DNA from: Thioalkalivibrio nitratireducens DSM 14787
GTDB lineage: Bacteria > Pseudomonadota > Gammaproteobacteria > Ectothiorhodospirales > Ectothiorhodospiraceae
Length of the DNA stretch: 64,000 bases
Assembly: GCF_000321415.2 (NCBI RefSeq)
Contig: NC_019902.2
Coordinates: 2,046,001 to 2,110,000 of the forward strand
Direction of reading: 5' to 3'
Shown here: piece by piece, positions 18,077-27,146 of the stretch
How the letters are laid out: each line of letters starts with the position of its first letter
Position numbering within the stretch: position 1 is the first letter of the stretch
The notes under the pieces: generated by a model
What the model saw: only the letters and a program-made list of their open reading frames with translations
What the model was told of the DNA's origin: nothing
Database searches by the model: none
Program-made: the position numbers and the translations under genes

Positions 18077-19585
18077 ATGAAACAAGGCGTGCTGTTGTTC
18101 GCAGCGAGCCTCGTGCTGGGCTGGGCCGGAATATCCCACGCCCTCCCCGAGGGCGACGTTGCGACCGGCGAGGAACTCGCCAACCAATATTGCGCGGCGT
18201 GTCACGGCGCCGGCGGCGTCGGCATGGCGCTCAACCCGCCGCTGGCGGGAATGTCGGAGGAAACCTTCGTCCGCACGATGCGCATGTTCAAGGCGGGAGA
18301 GCGCGAGAGTGCGACGATGGGAGTGCTCAGCGCGAACATGACCGACGAGCAGTTCGTGCACCTGGCGGCGTACTACGCCAGCCTCGAGCCCGTGGCCGCG
18401 GAACTGCACATCGAGGGTCCGCTTCACCACATATCGGCAAGCGTCTGTCAGGGCTGCCACGAAGACATCTACGAGCAGTGGTCGGGCTCGATGCACGCAA
18501 AGAGCACCGCGCTGCGGGACCCGATCCATGAGCTGCTCTACCGGCAGGAAGTCGGCGATCCGCGCGAGGAAGGGCAGGTGCATCAGCGCTCGCAGCGCTT
18601 TCCGGTCTGCCTGCAGTGCCACGCGCCCAACGCCGCGGCCGACAAGGTCACGAAACTCGACGCTAAGGACGCCTATGCCGAGGGCGTGAACTGCGTCGCC
18701 TGCCACCAGATCTCGGGCTACAAGGGCGTACGCCAGCCCGAAGGTGGGCTGCGGCTCGGGATCCTGGCCTACGAGACGTCGGATCAGCTTCAGGCGGCGA
18801 CCGGCTTCCCGTTCGACAAGCTCCAGGAGCCGGGAAACAGCAGCAATCCGCATCTGCCGACCGGTACCCTCGACGCCTTCGGACAGGCCGTTCCCGCGGC
18901 GCTGCCGCTGGACGCGAACCCGCGCATGCTGCGCAGCTCGGAACTCTGCCTCGGCTGCCATCACCTGCGGCCCAACCCGCAGGGCGTGCCGCTGTGTGCC
19001 ACCGGCGACGAGATCGAGGCCAGCGGCGCGCAGGTAACCTGCCAGTCCTGCCACATGCCGGTCGCCGATGGTTTCGCCAACCACAGCATGGGAGGCGGAC
19101 ATGACCCGGCGATGCTGGCGCGCGCGGTGGTGCTGACGGTCGACGTACAGCCGAATGGCGATGGCGTGCGTGCCGACGTCGTGATGCAGAACCAGCTGCC
19201 GCACAAGATGCCGACCGGGGCGCCGTTCCGGAACATCCAGGTCCGCGTGACCGCGCTCGACGCCACGGGCAACGTGCTGTGGCAGAACTTCGAGACGCAC
19301 GCCCAGGAAGAGGCGCCGGAGGCCTACCTCTTCTACCAGCTGGCCGATGACGAGGGCAAGGCGGCAATGCCGCCGGTGGCTACTCAGGTCGGACGGGATT
19401 CGCGCCTCGAACCGCACGAGCGGCGCGTAATCAGCTATGACATCCCGGTGCAGCCGGCCGTCGTGCGCGCGGAAATGCTGTACAACCTGGTGTTCGAGGG
19501 CATGAAGCCCCGGATCATGGAACTCACGGACGACGAGGAACTGCTGGAGTCCCGCCGTATGGCCTTCTACGAGGCCCGGCTCTAG
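18077..19585 (+). CDS. periplasmic hexaheme cytochrome c (class I domain fused to cytochrome c554-like domain)
   Basis: A 502-residue exported protein with a signal peptide (to about residue 22). Six CxxCH heme sites are visible: CAACH (39-43), CQGCH (124-128), CLQCH (178-182), CVACH (206-210), CLGCH (291-295) and CQSCH (322-326). The first lies in a small c-type cytochrome domain (GEELANQYCAACHGAGG); the others lie in a c554-like module containing HEDIYEQWSGSMHAKS. The last 170 residues are heme-free and beta-rich. No catalytic partner gene is adjacent. It could be an electron carrier or a reductase/dehydrogenase of the multiheme superfamily; the exact reaction is unknown. Confidence 0.8.
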   Translation: MKQGVLLFAASLVLGWAGISHALPEGDVATGEELANQYCAACHGAGGVGMALNPPLAGMSEETFVRTMRMFKAGERESATMGVLSANMTDEQFVHLAAYYASLEPVAAELHIEGPLHHISASVCQGCHEDIYEQWSGSMHAKSTALRDPIHELLYRQEVGDPREEGQVHQRSQRFPVCLQCHAPNAAADKVTKLDAKDAYAEGVNCVACHQISGYKGVRQPEGGLRLGILAYETSDQLQAATGFPFDKLQEPGNSSNPHLPTGTLDAFGQAVPAALPLDANPRMLRSSELCLGCHHLRPNPQGVPLCATGDEIEASGAQVTCQSCHMPVADGFANHSMGGGHDPAMLARAVVLTVDVQPNGDGVRADVVMQNQLPHKMPTGAPFRNIQVRVTALDATGNVLWQNFETHAQEEAPEAYLFYQLADDEGKAAMPPVATQVGRDSRLEPHERRVISYDIPVQPAVVRAEMLYNLVFEGMKPRIMELTDDEELLESRRMAFYEARL

Positions 19586-19630
19586 CTCTGCGGCAACCTG
19601 GCGCGCGTTCCGCGCCAGCAACCGCTATTG

Positions 19631-19650
19631 GGGGGCCGGCAACGGCCCCC
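19631..19650 (+). terminator. hairpin after the hexaheme cytochrome gene
   Basis: GGGGGCCG (19631-19638) pairs with CGGCCCCC (19643-19650) across GCAA, 45 nt downstream of the stop codon, followed by a weak pyrimidine stretch (TTCCTGCTTCT). Confidence 0.6.
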
Positions 19651-19833
19651 TTCCTGCTTCTGGAGAAGGAACGAAAACCGGCCGTCCCGGTCTACCCATC
19701 TTGATTCCACGGCAGGATCTGAGACACTAGCCGCCGAATTCGTGGCCGTACCTGTCCCCCCAAGTACCGCCCCGGCGCCTGATCGGGCACAATGCGGGCG
19801 CTTTCAGATGCATGACCAGACCCCAGGGGCCGC

Positions 19834-20478
19834 GTGACTGCTGAACTGAACTCCATGGCCGACAGGACTTTCCGGGCCGTCGATCTCGCGGCCGAACGCG
19901 GGGATCGCCGCCTGTTCGAGCATCTGAACTTCACGCTTTCGCCGGGGCAATTGCTGCAGGTCTCGGGGCGCAATGGCAGCGGCAAGACCAGCCTGCTTCG
20001 TATCCTGAGCGGCCTCTCGCGCCCTGCGGAAGGCCAGGTTTTCTGGGGCGAGGAGCCGATCCAGTCCGTGGACGGCGGGACCGGTTCCTGCCTGGGCTAT
20101 CTGGGGCACCTGAATGCGCTGAAGGACGACCTCTCCGCGACCGAGAACATCACCAGCGCTGGCCGCATCGGGGGCAGCGCCACCGACCCCGATGCCGCGC
20201 TCGGGATGCTGGAACGCATCGGGCTCGCCGGATACGAGGATCTGCCGGCCCGGTTCCTCTCCCAGGGCCAGAAGCGGCGGGTGGCGCTGGCCCGACTGTT
20301 GCTGCAGCGGCGCCCGCTGTGGATCCTGGACGAACCCTACGCCGCGCTCGATGTCCAGGTGATCGAGGTGCTGCGCGCGTCGATCGAGTCCCATCTCACG
20401 CGGAGCGGGATGATCATCATCACCACCCATCAGGCTGTCGACATCGACGGCGACTGTCACAACCTGCATCTCGGTTAA
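19834..20478 (+). CDS. ccmA: heme exporter ATP-binding subunit CcmA
   Basis: A 214-residue ABC ATPase. Walker [15 protein letters not shown], signature FLSQGQKRRVALARLLL and Walker B LWILDEPYAALD are all intact. CcmA with CcmB powers release of heme-loaded CcmE at the inner membrane. It opens the ccm operon. The GTG at 19834 follows AGGGG; an ATG at 19855 is an alternative start close to the conserved region. Confidence 0.93.
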   Translation: MTAELNSMADRTFRAVDLAAERGDRRLFEHLNFTLSPGQLLQVSGRNGSGKTSLLRILSGLSRPAEGQVFWGEEPIQSVDGGTGSCLGYLGHLNALKDDLSATENITSAGRIGGSATDPDAALGMLERIGLAGYEDLPARFLSQGQKRRVALARLLLQRRPLWILDEPYAALDVQVIEVLRASIESHLTRSGMIIITTHQAVDIDGDCHNLHLG

Positions 20479-20482
20479 GCCG

Positions 20483-21151
20483 ATGTTCCGATCCGTGTTC
20501 GCCCTGCTGCGGCGCGACCTGACCCTGGCGCTGCGCCGTCCGCAGGACGCGCTGACCGTGGTCGGTTTTTTCGTGGTCGTGGTCGCGCTGTTCCCGCTGG
20601 GCGTCGGGCCGGATCCCGAGTTCCTGCGCACGCTCGCGCCCGGTGTGCTCTGGGTCGCGGCGCTGCTGGCCACGATGCTGTCGTTGGAACGTCTGTTCTC
20701 GGATGACTATCGCGACGGCACCCTGGAACAGCTGCTGCTCGTCCCGGAGCCGCTGGGCCTGCTGGTCCTGACCAAGACCGCCGGGCACTGGCTGATCACC
20801 GGGTTGCCCCTGGTCCTGATCTCGCCGCTGCTCGCAGTGCAGCTGAACCTCGGGGCCGAGGAGATCCTGATCCTGATGCTGGCCCTGCTGCTGGGCACGC
20901 CGATCCTGAGCCTGATCGGCGCGATCGGGGCCGCGCTTACGCTGGGGCTGCGCGGCGGCGGCGTGCTGATCGCGCTGCTGATTCTGCCGCTGTACGTGCC
21001 GCCGCTGATCCTCGGATCGGGCGCGGTCGACGCGGTGATGCACGGCGCAAGCGCACAGGCGCATCTGTCGCTGCTCGGCGCATTGCTCGCCTTTGCCCTG
21101 TTCGCAACGCCCTGGGCGACCGCCGCGGCGCTGCGCATCATGCTCGACTGA
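20483..21151 (+). CDS. ccmB: heme exporter membrane subunit CcmB
   Basis: A 222-residue protein with six hydrophobic spans and the CcmB-typical start (VFALLRRDLTLALRRPQDAL), then FSDDYRDGTLEQLLLVPEPL. It is the membrane partner of CcmA. The gene begins 4 nt after ccmA. Codon use is C/G-ending, unlike the next genes (see findings). Confidence 0.93.
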   Translation: MFRSVFALLRRDLTLALRRPQDALTVVGFFVVVVALFPLGVGPDPEFLRTLAPGVLWVAALLATMLSLERLFSDDYRDGTLEQLLLVPEPLGLLVLTKTAGHWLITGLPLVLISPLLAVQLNLGAEEILILMLALLLGTPILSLIGAIGAALTLGLRGGGVLIALLILPLYVPPLILGSGAVDAVMHGASAQAHLSLLGALLAFALFATPWATAAALRIMLD

Positions 21152-21164
21152 CGGAGGTACCGAC

Positions 21165-21914
21165 GTGTCGGAAAGGGGTATCCAGTGGTTCCGGTTCACG
21201 GCGCCGGCGAATTTCTACGATCTGGCGGGGCGGATGATTCCGTGGTTTGCCGGGCTGACGGTGATTCTGTTCGTGATCGGGCTGTACCTGGGGCTGGTGG
21301 TGGCGCCGCCGGATTACCAGCAGGGGGACAGTTACCGGATCATTTACATTCACGTGCCGGCGGCGTGGATGTCGATGTTTCTGTACGTATTGATGGCCGT
21401 GTATGCCGGGATCGGGCTGGTGTGGCGGATCAAGATGGCGGAGGTGATGGCGAAGGCGATTGCGCCGACGGGGGCACTGTTCACGTTCCTGGCGTTGTGG
21501 ACCGGGGCGTTGTGGGGGCGGCCGACCTGGGGGGTGTACTGGGTTTGGGATGCGCGCCTGACGTCGGAACTTATTCTGCTGTTTCTGTATCTGGGCTACA
21601 TGGCGTTGCACGCGGCGATCGACGATCGGCAGCGGGCGGCGAACGCGAGTGCGGTGTTGGCGCTGGTGGGTGTGGTGAACGTGCCGATCATTTATTTTTC
21701 GGTGCAGTGGTGGAACACCTTGCACCAGGGGGCGTCGATCACGGTGACCGAGGCGCCGACGATGGCGACGATCATGTTCGTGACCTTGCTGATCATGACG
21801 CTGGCATGCTGGATGTATTCGATTGCGGTGGTGCTGGCGCGGGCGCGGATCGAGGTGCTCGAGCGCGAGCGCCGGGCGCGCTGGGTACGGGAACGGCTGG
21901 AGGGTGAGACATGA
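21165..21914 (+). CDS. ccmC: heme exporter protein CcmC
   Basis: A 249-residue membrane protein with the tryptophan-rich heme-handling motif WGRPTWGVYWVWDARLTSE and flanking histidines (IYIHVPAAW, NTLHQG). CcmC loads heme on CcmE. Translation starts at a GTG at 21165, decided by a GGAGGT site at 21154-21159. The stop overlaps the ccmD start as ATGA. Confidence 0.94.
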   Translation: MSERGIQWFRFTAPANFYDLAGRMIPWFAGLTVILFVIGLYLGLVVAPPDYQQGDSYRIIYIHVPAAWMSMFLYVLMAVYAGIGLVWRIKMAEVMAKAIAPTGALFTFLALWTGALWGRPTWGVYWVWDARLTSELILLFLYLGYMALHAAIDDRQRAANASAVLALVGVVNVPIIYFSVQWWNTLHQGASITVTEAPTMATIMFVTLLIMTLACWMYSIAVVLARARIEVLERERRARWVRERLEGET

Positions 21915-22081
21915 TGGAGTTTCTGGCGATGGGCGGGTATGCGCCCTATGTCTGGGGCTCGTATTTGGTGATGGCTGGGCTGTTACTGGTGGAGTTGGTG
22001 CAGTTGCGCTATCGCCGGCGCAGTCTGATGGGCTGGCTCAAGCGCATGGCCCGGTTGAACGAGCAGGAGGGTACGCGATGA
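21911..22081 (+). CDS. ccmD: heme exporter protein CcmD
   Basis: A 56-residue protein (MMEFLAMGGYAPYVWGSYLV...) with one membrane segment followed by a basic stretch (LRYRRR), the usual CcmD layout. CcmD helps release holo-CcmE from the CcmABC complex. It overlaps ccmC and ccmE by ATGA at both ends, so translation is probably coupled. Confidence 0.9.
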   Translation: MMEFLAMGGYAPYVWGSYLVMAGLLLVELVQLRYRRRSLMGWLKRMARLNEQEGTR

Positions 22082-22599
22082 AGACGCGACAGAAGCGGTT
22101 GTTGCTGGTGGCCGGCGGGCTGGCGAGCCTGGCGGTGGTGGCGGGGCTGGTGCTCAACGCCTTTCGGGACAATCTGGTGTTTTTCTACACGCCGTCGGAC
22201 ATCGTCGCCGACATCGTGCCGATGGAGCGGACGTTCCGGATTGGCGGGCTGGTCGAGGACGGCAGCGTGCAGCGGGCCGAGGACGGGGTGACGGTGCATT
22301 TCCGGGTGACCGACACCGCGGTGGCGGTGCCGGTGGTGTATCACGGCATCCTGCCGAACCTGTTCCGCGAGGGCCAGGGCGTGGTCGCGGTGGGCAGTCT
22401 GCAGGACGGCGGGGTGTTCAAGGCCAGCCAGGTGATGGCGCGCCACGACGAAACCTACATGCCGCCGGAGGCGGCGGAGGCGATCGAGCGCGCGCAGCGC
22501 GAGCAGGCGCGCACGGTCGGTGCGGCCGACGCTGCGGTGGGCGGCCATCCCGGCGGCACGCCCGGCGGCTATTCCGGCGGTTATTCCGGGGGGTACTGA
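22078..22599 (+). CDS. ccmE: periplasmic heme chaperone CcmE
   Basis: A 173-residue protein with an N-terminal membrane anchor (residues 8-27) and the heme-attachment motif H123-DET-Y127 in ARHDETYMPPE. Heme binds covalently to this His before transfer to apocytochromes. The C-terminal tail is glycine-rich with GGHPGGTPGGYSGGYSGGY repeats, a variable but common feature in the family. Confidence 0.94.
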   Translation: MKTRQKRLLLVAGGLASLAVVAGLVLNAFRDNLVFFYTPSDIVADIVPMERTFRIGGLVEDGSVQRAEDGVTVHFRVTDTAVAVPVVYHGILPNLFREGQGVVAVGSLQDGGVFKASQVMARHDETYMPPEAAEAIERAQREQARTVGAADAAVGGHPGGTPGGYSGGYSGGY

Positions 22600-22602
22600 G
22601 GC

Positions 22603-24613
22603 ATGATTGCCGAGCTTGGACTGTTTGCGCTGATCCTGGCGCTGCTGTTGGCGATCGCCCAGGGCACGCTGCCGCTGATCGGCGCCGCACGCGGCGACGT
22701 CGCGCTGATGGCGGTGGGGCGCAGCGCCGCGTTCGGGCAGCTGTTCTTCGTCGCGCTGGCGTACGCGGCGCTGACCTGGGCCTTTGTCACCGACGACTTC
22801 TCGCTGCGCTATGTCGCGACCCACTCCAACTCGCTGCTGCCGACCCAGTACAAGATCTCCGGGGTCTGGGGCGGACACGAGGGCTCGCTGCTGCTGTGGG
22901 TGTTGATCCTGAGCCTGTGGAGCGCGGCGGTCGCGACCTTCAGCCGCAGCCTGCCGCGCGAGGTGCTGGCGCGGGTGCTGGGCGTGATGGGCCTGGTCGC
23001 GATCGGCTTCATCGGCTTCACCTTGTTCACCTCGAGCCCGTTCGAGCGCCTGCTGCCGGCGGCGATGGAAGGGCGCGATCTCAACCCGATGCTGCAGGAC
23101 CCGGGGCTGATCTTCCACCCGCCGATGCTGTACATGGGCTATGTCGGCTTCTCGGTCGCGTTCGCGTTCGCGATCGCCGCGCTGATCGGCGGCCGGCTCG
23201 ATGCGGCCTGGGCGCGCTGGTCGCGGCCCTGGACCGCGGTCGCCTGGGCGTTTCTGACGCTCGGCATCGCGCTCGGGAGTTGGTGGGCGTACTACGTGCT
23301 CGGCTGGGGCGGCTGGTGGTTCTGGGATCCGGTCGAGAACGCGTCGTTCCTGCCCTGGCTGATGGGTACCGCGCTGCTGCATTCGCTGGCGGTGACCGAG
23401 AAGCGCGGCGGGTTCAAGAACTGGACCGTGATGCTCGCGATCCTGACCTTCTCGCTGGTGCTGCTGGGCGCGCTCCTGGTGCGTTCCGGGGTGCTGACCT
23501 CGGTGCACGCGTTCGCGGTCGACCCCGACCGCGGGCTGTACCTGCTCGGCTTCATGGCGTGGTCGTCGCCGGCTCGCTGACGCTGTTCGCCTGGCGCGCG
23601 GGCAAGGTCGGTCTCGGCGGCAGCTTCGGGCTGGTCTCGCGCGAGTCGGCGCTGCTGACCAACAACGTGCTGCTGGCGGTGTCCGCAGCGGCGGTGCTGC
23701 TGGGCACGCTGTACCCCTTGTTCCTCGACGCGTTCGGTCTGGGCAAGATCTCGGTCGGCCCGCCGTACTTCGAGGCGGTGTTCCTGCCGTTGATGCTGCC
23801 GCTGTTGCTGCTGCTCGGGTTCGGCCCGCGGCTGCGCTGGAAGCAGGACAGCCCGACCGAGCAGCTGTGGCGGCTGCGCTGGATCCTCGGGTTCAGCCTG
23901 GTGTTCGGGATGCTCTGGCCGCTGGCGGTCGGCAGCTGGTCGCTGCTTGCCGGAATGGGCACCTTCCTCGGGCTGTGGATCATCGGCTCGGCACTGAAGG
24001 ACCTGGTCGAGCGCCTGCGCCGGCGCCCGGGCAGCACGCAGGGCTTCGGCACCCGGGTCAAGCGGCTCGGGCGCAGCTACGCCGGCATGCAGATCGCGCA
24101 CATCGGCGTCGCACTGCTGGTGATCGGCGTCACCTTCGTGCTCGGCTACGACGACGAGCGCGACGTGCGCATGGCGGTGGGCGAGACGGTCGAGGTCGGC
24201 GGCTACGCGTTCCGGCTCGATGCGCTGGAACACATCGACGGGCCGAACTACAGCGCCGAACAGGCGACGGTCGCGGTGTACCGCGACGACGGCCGGCGCC
24301 TGGCGACGCTGCGCCCGCAGATGCGCGACTACTTCAGCCAGGACATGCCGATGGCACACACCTCGCTGCACCGGGGGCTGTTCCGGGACCTGTACGTGAA
24401 CATGGGAGAGCCGCTGGGCGGGGATGCCTGGGTGATGCGCGTCTATACAAGCCGTACATGAACTGGATCTGGACCGGCGCGGTGCTGATGGGCCTGGGCG
24501 GCTTCCTGGCCGCCACCGACCGCCGCTACCGCGTGCGCGTGCGCCGCGAGGAGGATCTGCCCGACGACGACACCGACACCGCCGCCAGGCCCAGCACGGC
24601 AGCGACGGGTTGA
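22603..24613 (+). pseudogene. ccmF: cytochrome c heme lyase CcmF, interrupted by two frameshifts
   Basis: CcmF similarity runs through three frames. Frame 1 (22603-23559) includes the WWD-type motif [18 protein letters not shown]. Frame 2 (23560 to about 24446) continues [16 protein letters not shown]. Frame 3 ends KPYMNWIWTGAVLMGL...RYRVRV. Each junction is explained by one missing base: a G after 23559 (GCGTGG for GCGGTGG) and a T after 24446 (TATACA for TATTACA). Restored, the protein would have about 670 residues, normal for CcmF. All neighbouring ccm genes are intact and the organism encodes several c-type cytochromes, so I suspect sequence errors more than true loss. Confidence 0.85.
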
Positions 24614-24735
24614 ACGGTGCCCTGCTGGTCGCGTCTACACCATGATCCGTGCCCCGCCTTCGCGGGTGCACGGGAATCGCAGAACCACGCTGACCGACAT
24701 ATTCGGGCAGGGTGGCCTGAGGAGGACTTGCAGAA

Positions 24736-25266
24736 ATGAAACTCCGCTTTGTGCTCCCGCTGGTCGCGTTCTTCGCGCTGGTGGGGCTGCTGTGGGTGGG
24801 ATTGAGCCTGGATCCCCGGGCCCTGCCCTCTCCGCTGATCGGCCGCGAGGCCCCCCAGTTCGATCTGCCGGAACTGCGGGATCCCGAGACTCGATTCTCC
24901 AGCGAGCAGATGCTCGGCACGCCGGCATTGCTGAACGTCTGGGCTTCGTGGTGCGTGACCTGCCGCCAGGAACATCCGATGCTCGCGGAACTGCGGCGCG
25001 CCGGGGTGCCGGTCTACGGGCTGAACTACAAGGACACGCGTTCGGATGCGCTGCGCTTCCTCACGCAGTTCGGCGACCCCTACGACGCGATCGGCTTCGA
25101 TGAAAGCGGTCTCGTCGGGATCGACTGGGGCGTGTACGCGACTCCCGAGACCTTCCTGATGGACCGCAACGGAATGATCCGCTTCAAGCATATCGGGATG
25201 ATCACGCCCGACGTCATTCAGAACGAAATCCTTCCCCTTTATCGAAAACTGGAGGCCGAGTCATGA
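24736..25266 (+). CDS. ccmG: periplasmic thiol:disulfide oxidoreductase DsbE/CcmG
   Basis: A 176-residue membrane-anchored thioredoxin. The anchor spans residues 5-24 and the active site is W72-C73-V-T-C76. The family tail EGVYG-type acidic loop corresponds to GIDWGVYATPETFLMD. It keeps apocytochrome cysteines or CcmH reduced for heme attachment. It ends overlapping ccmH by 4 nt (ATGA). Confidence 0.93.
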   Translation: MKLRFVLPLVAFFALVGLLWVGLSLDPRALPSPLIGREAPQFDLPELRDPETRFSSEQMLGTPALLNVWASWCVTCRQEHPMLAELRRAGVPVYGLNYKDTRSDALRFLTQFGDPYDAIGFDESGLVGIDWGVYATPETFLMDRNGMIRFKHIGMITPDVIQNEILPLYRKLEAES

Positions 25267-25769
25267 CTGCGCGCCATTGGATCCCTGCGCTGCTGTGCCT
25301 CGGGGCTCTTGCCCTGGCCACGCCCACGCACCTCGCCGCGGGCCCAACCGCACCGCCGTCGGAACCGCTGGTATTCGAGACCCCTGAACAGGAGGCCCGC
25401 TACCAGAAACTGGTACGCGAGCTGCGCTGTACCGTCTGCCAGAACCAGAACCTGATCGAGTCGAACGCGCCACTGGCCTCCGACCTGAGACGGCAGATCT
25501 CGCTGATGGTCAAGGACGGCGCCGAGACCGGCGAGGTCGTCGACTACATGGTCGCGCGTTACGGTGATTTCGTGCTGTTCCGCCCACCGGTGAATCGCAC
25601 CACCTACCTGCTCTGGTACGGACCCGTGATTCTGCTGGTGCTGGGCCTGTCCGTGCTCGGCCTGGTGCTGTGGCGGCGCAAGAGCCGGGTTACTTCTGCC
25701 CCGCTCTCTGCCGACGAGGAGGAGCGTCTGCGACGCCTGCTCGACGAGGATCGTGGAGGGCAGGCATGA
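25263..25769 (+). CDS. ccmH: cytochrome c maturation protein CcmH (CycL-type)
   Basis: A 168-residue protein with a signal segment, the redox motif LRC56TVC59QNQNL and a C-terminal membrane span (YLLWYGPVILLVLGLSVLGL). It reduces the apocytochrome CxxCH thiols. Short single-domain CcmH, with the TPR part encoded separately as ccmI, overlapping by ATGA. Confidence 0.93.
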   Translation: MTARHWIPALLCLGALALATPTHLAAGPTAPPSEPLVFETPEQEARYQKLVRELRCTVCQNQNLIESNAPLASDLRRQISLMVKDGAETGEVVDYMVARYGDFVLFRPPVNRTTYLLWYGPVILLVLGLSVLGLVLWRRKSRVTSAPLSADEEERLRRLLDEDRGGQA

Positions 25770-26683
25770 CGCTGTTCTGGTCCATGGCGGCCGTGCTCAC
25801 GGCCGTGTCCCTGCTGTTCCTGTTCGTGCCCATGCTGCGCGCCCGTTCCCCTCGGAACGAAGCGGTTTCGACCGAAGGCATGGCAGCAGCAGTCGACGTA
25901 TACCACGCACAACTCGCCGAGCTCGAAGCGGACCGGGAAGCCGGTGCGATCTCCGAAGCGCAGTACACGACCGCCCGGCTCGACCTCCAGCGCAGTCTGC
26001 TGGAAATGAGTGAGGACCGCGAAACGGCGGGCTCGCAGCGACTCCAGGGATCCTGGCGCTGGCCAAGCGGCATCGTCAGCCTGGTCGCGGTGCCGGTACT
26101 GGCGGTGTTGATCTACCAGGCCTACGGCAGCGGGCCCGCCGGACTCGATCCACAGGCCAGCGCTCCGCAACAGACGGCGGGAACCGAGCCCGGCGGCATG
26201 GACGGCAGCATCGAGGCTGCCGTGCAGGCGCTGAGCGCGCGACTGGAAGCCAACCCCGAGGATCCCGACGGCTGGGCACTCCTCGGGCGCTCGCTGCTGT
26301 TCCTCGAACAGCCGAGGGCGGCCGCCGGCGCGTATGCCCAGGCGATTCGCCACGGCGGCAACCAGGATCCGGAGATCCTGACCACCTATGCCGACCTGCT
26401 CGGCTCGCTGGATGGGGGTGATCTCTCCGCACGCGCGAAGCCATTCATCGAACAGGCCCTGGCCATCGAGCCGGACCACGTGAACGGCCTGTGGCTTGCC
26501 GGTCTCGCGGCGTTCCGATCCTCGGACTACCCGCAAGCCCAGGATTACTGGGAACGGCTGGCTTCCCAGTTCGAACCGGGATCCGAGGAGGCTCGAATCA
26601 TCCGCAGCAATCTCGACGAGGTGGAAGAGCGGATGCGCAACGGCGCAACGGCGGAAGACTCCCCCGTCAGCGCCGGAAACTGA
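25766..26683 (+). CDS. ccmI: cytochrome c maturation protein CcmI
   Basis: A 305-residue protein with two membrane segments (residues 2-22 and about 97-113) and a periplasmic TPR domain from about 150 (NPEDPDGWALLGRSLLFLEQ). CcmI chaperones apocytochrome c to the lyase. It ends the ccm operon and converges on the universal stress gene. Confidence 0.9.
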   Translation: MTLFWSMAAVLTAVSLLFLFVPMLRARSPRNEAVSTEGMAAAVDVYHAQLAELEADREAGAISEAQYTTARLDLQRSLLEMSEDRETAGSQRLQGSWRWPSGIVSLVAVPVLAVLIYQAYGSGPAGLDPQASAPQQTAGTEPGGMDGSIEAAVQALSARLEANPEDPDGWALLGRSLLFLEQPRAAAGAYAQAIRHGGNQDPEILTTYADLLGSLDGGDLSARAKPFIEQALAIEPDHVNGLWLAGLAAFRSSDYPQAQDYWERLASQFEPGSEEARIIRSNLDEVEERMRNGATAEDSPVSAGN

Positions 26684-26704
26684 CGGCAGCCACGGCCCCT
26701 GCCC

Positions 26705-26730
26705 GCCCGCGGGATAGTCATCCCGCGGGC
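26705..26730. terminator. perfect 11-bp hairpin between convergent genes, overlapping a stop codon
   Basis: GCCCGCGGGAT (26705-26715) pairs perfectly with ATCCCGCGGGC (26720-26730) over AGTC. It sits 22 nt past the ccmI stop and covers the last codons and stop of the minus-strand universal stress gene. There is no T-run, so a bidirectional terminator is inferred from position and symmetry. Confidence 0.55.
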
Positions 26731-27146
26731 ACCACTACGATCGGGCAGCGCGCGTGGTGAAGGATTTGCTGGCTGACCGAACCGAGCAGCAGTCCCTGGA
26801 AGCCGCCGCGGCCGCGTGAACCGACGACCAGCAGGTCGGCATCACTGGCGGCATCCAGGAGCGCCTTCGCGGCCCCGTGCCCCTCCCCGACCAGTACCTC
26901 CTGCGACAGATCCACCTCCGGCCCGCCAGCCTGCTCCACCGTCTCCTGAAGGAGGCGCCCGGCCTCCTCGTGGAGCTGTTCGACCGGCGGGGCCATCAGC
27001 GATGCCCATTCGGGCTCGACGTAACGGCGATCGAGCACGAACACCGCGCGAACCTCCGTTCCCCGCAACACACCCTCCTCCCGCGCCCAGCGCAGTGCCC
27101 GCCGGGCACCGTCCGAGCCATCCACACCCACGACAATGCCTGCCAT
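26718..27146 (-). CDS. universal stress protein (UspA family)
   Basis: A 142-residue protein with IVVGVDGSDGARRALRWA at the N terminus and VVGSRGRGGFQGLLLGSVSQ near the C terminus; the G-2x-G-9x-G(S/T) signature implies ATP binding. ATG 27146 follows AGGAGAG; upstream in-frame codons to 27293 lack support. Cytoplasmic stress-survival role known for the family. Confidence 0.9.
   Translation of the reverse strand: MAGIVVGVDGSDGARRALRWAREEGVLRGTEVRAVFVLDRRYVEPEWASLMAPPVEQLHEEAGRLLQETVEQAGGPEVDLSQEVLVGEGHGAAKALLDAASDADLLVVGSRGRGGFQGLLLGSVSQQILHHARCPIVVVPAG

Noticed and set aside
23540-23580. Programmed frameshifting in ccmF
   Set aside because: No slippery heptamer followed by a structure is evident at either junction, and two different junctions would be needed. 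Error or decay is simpler.
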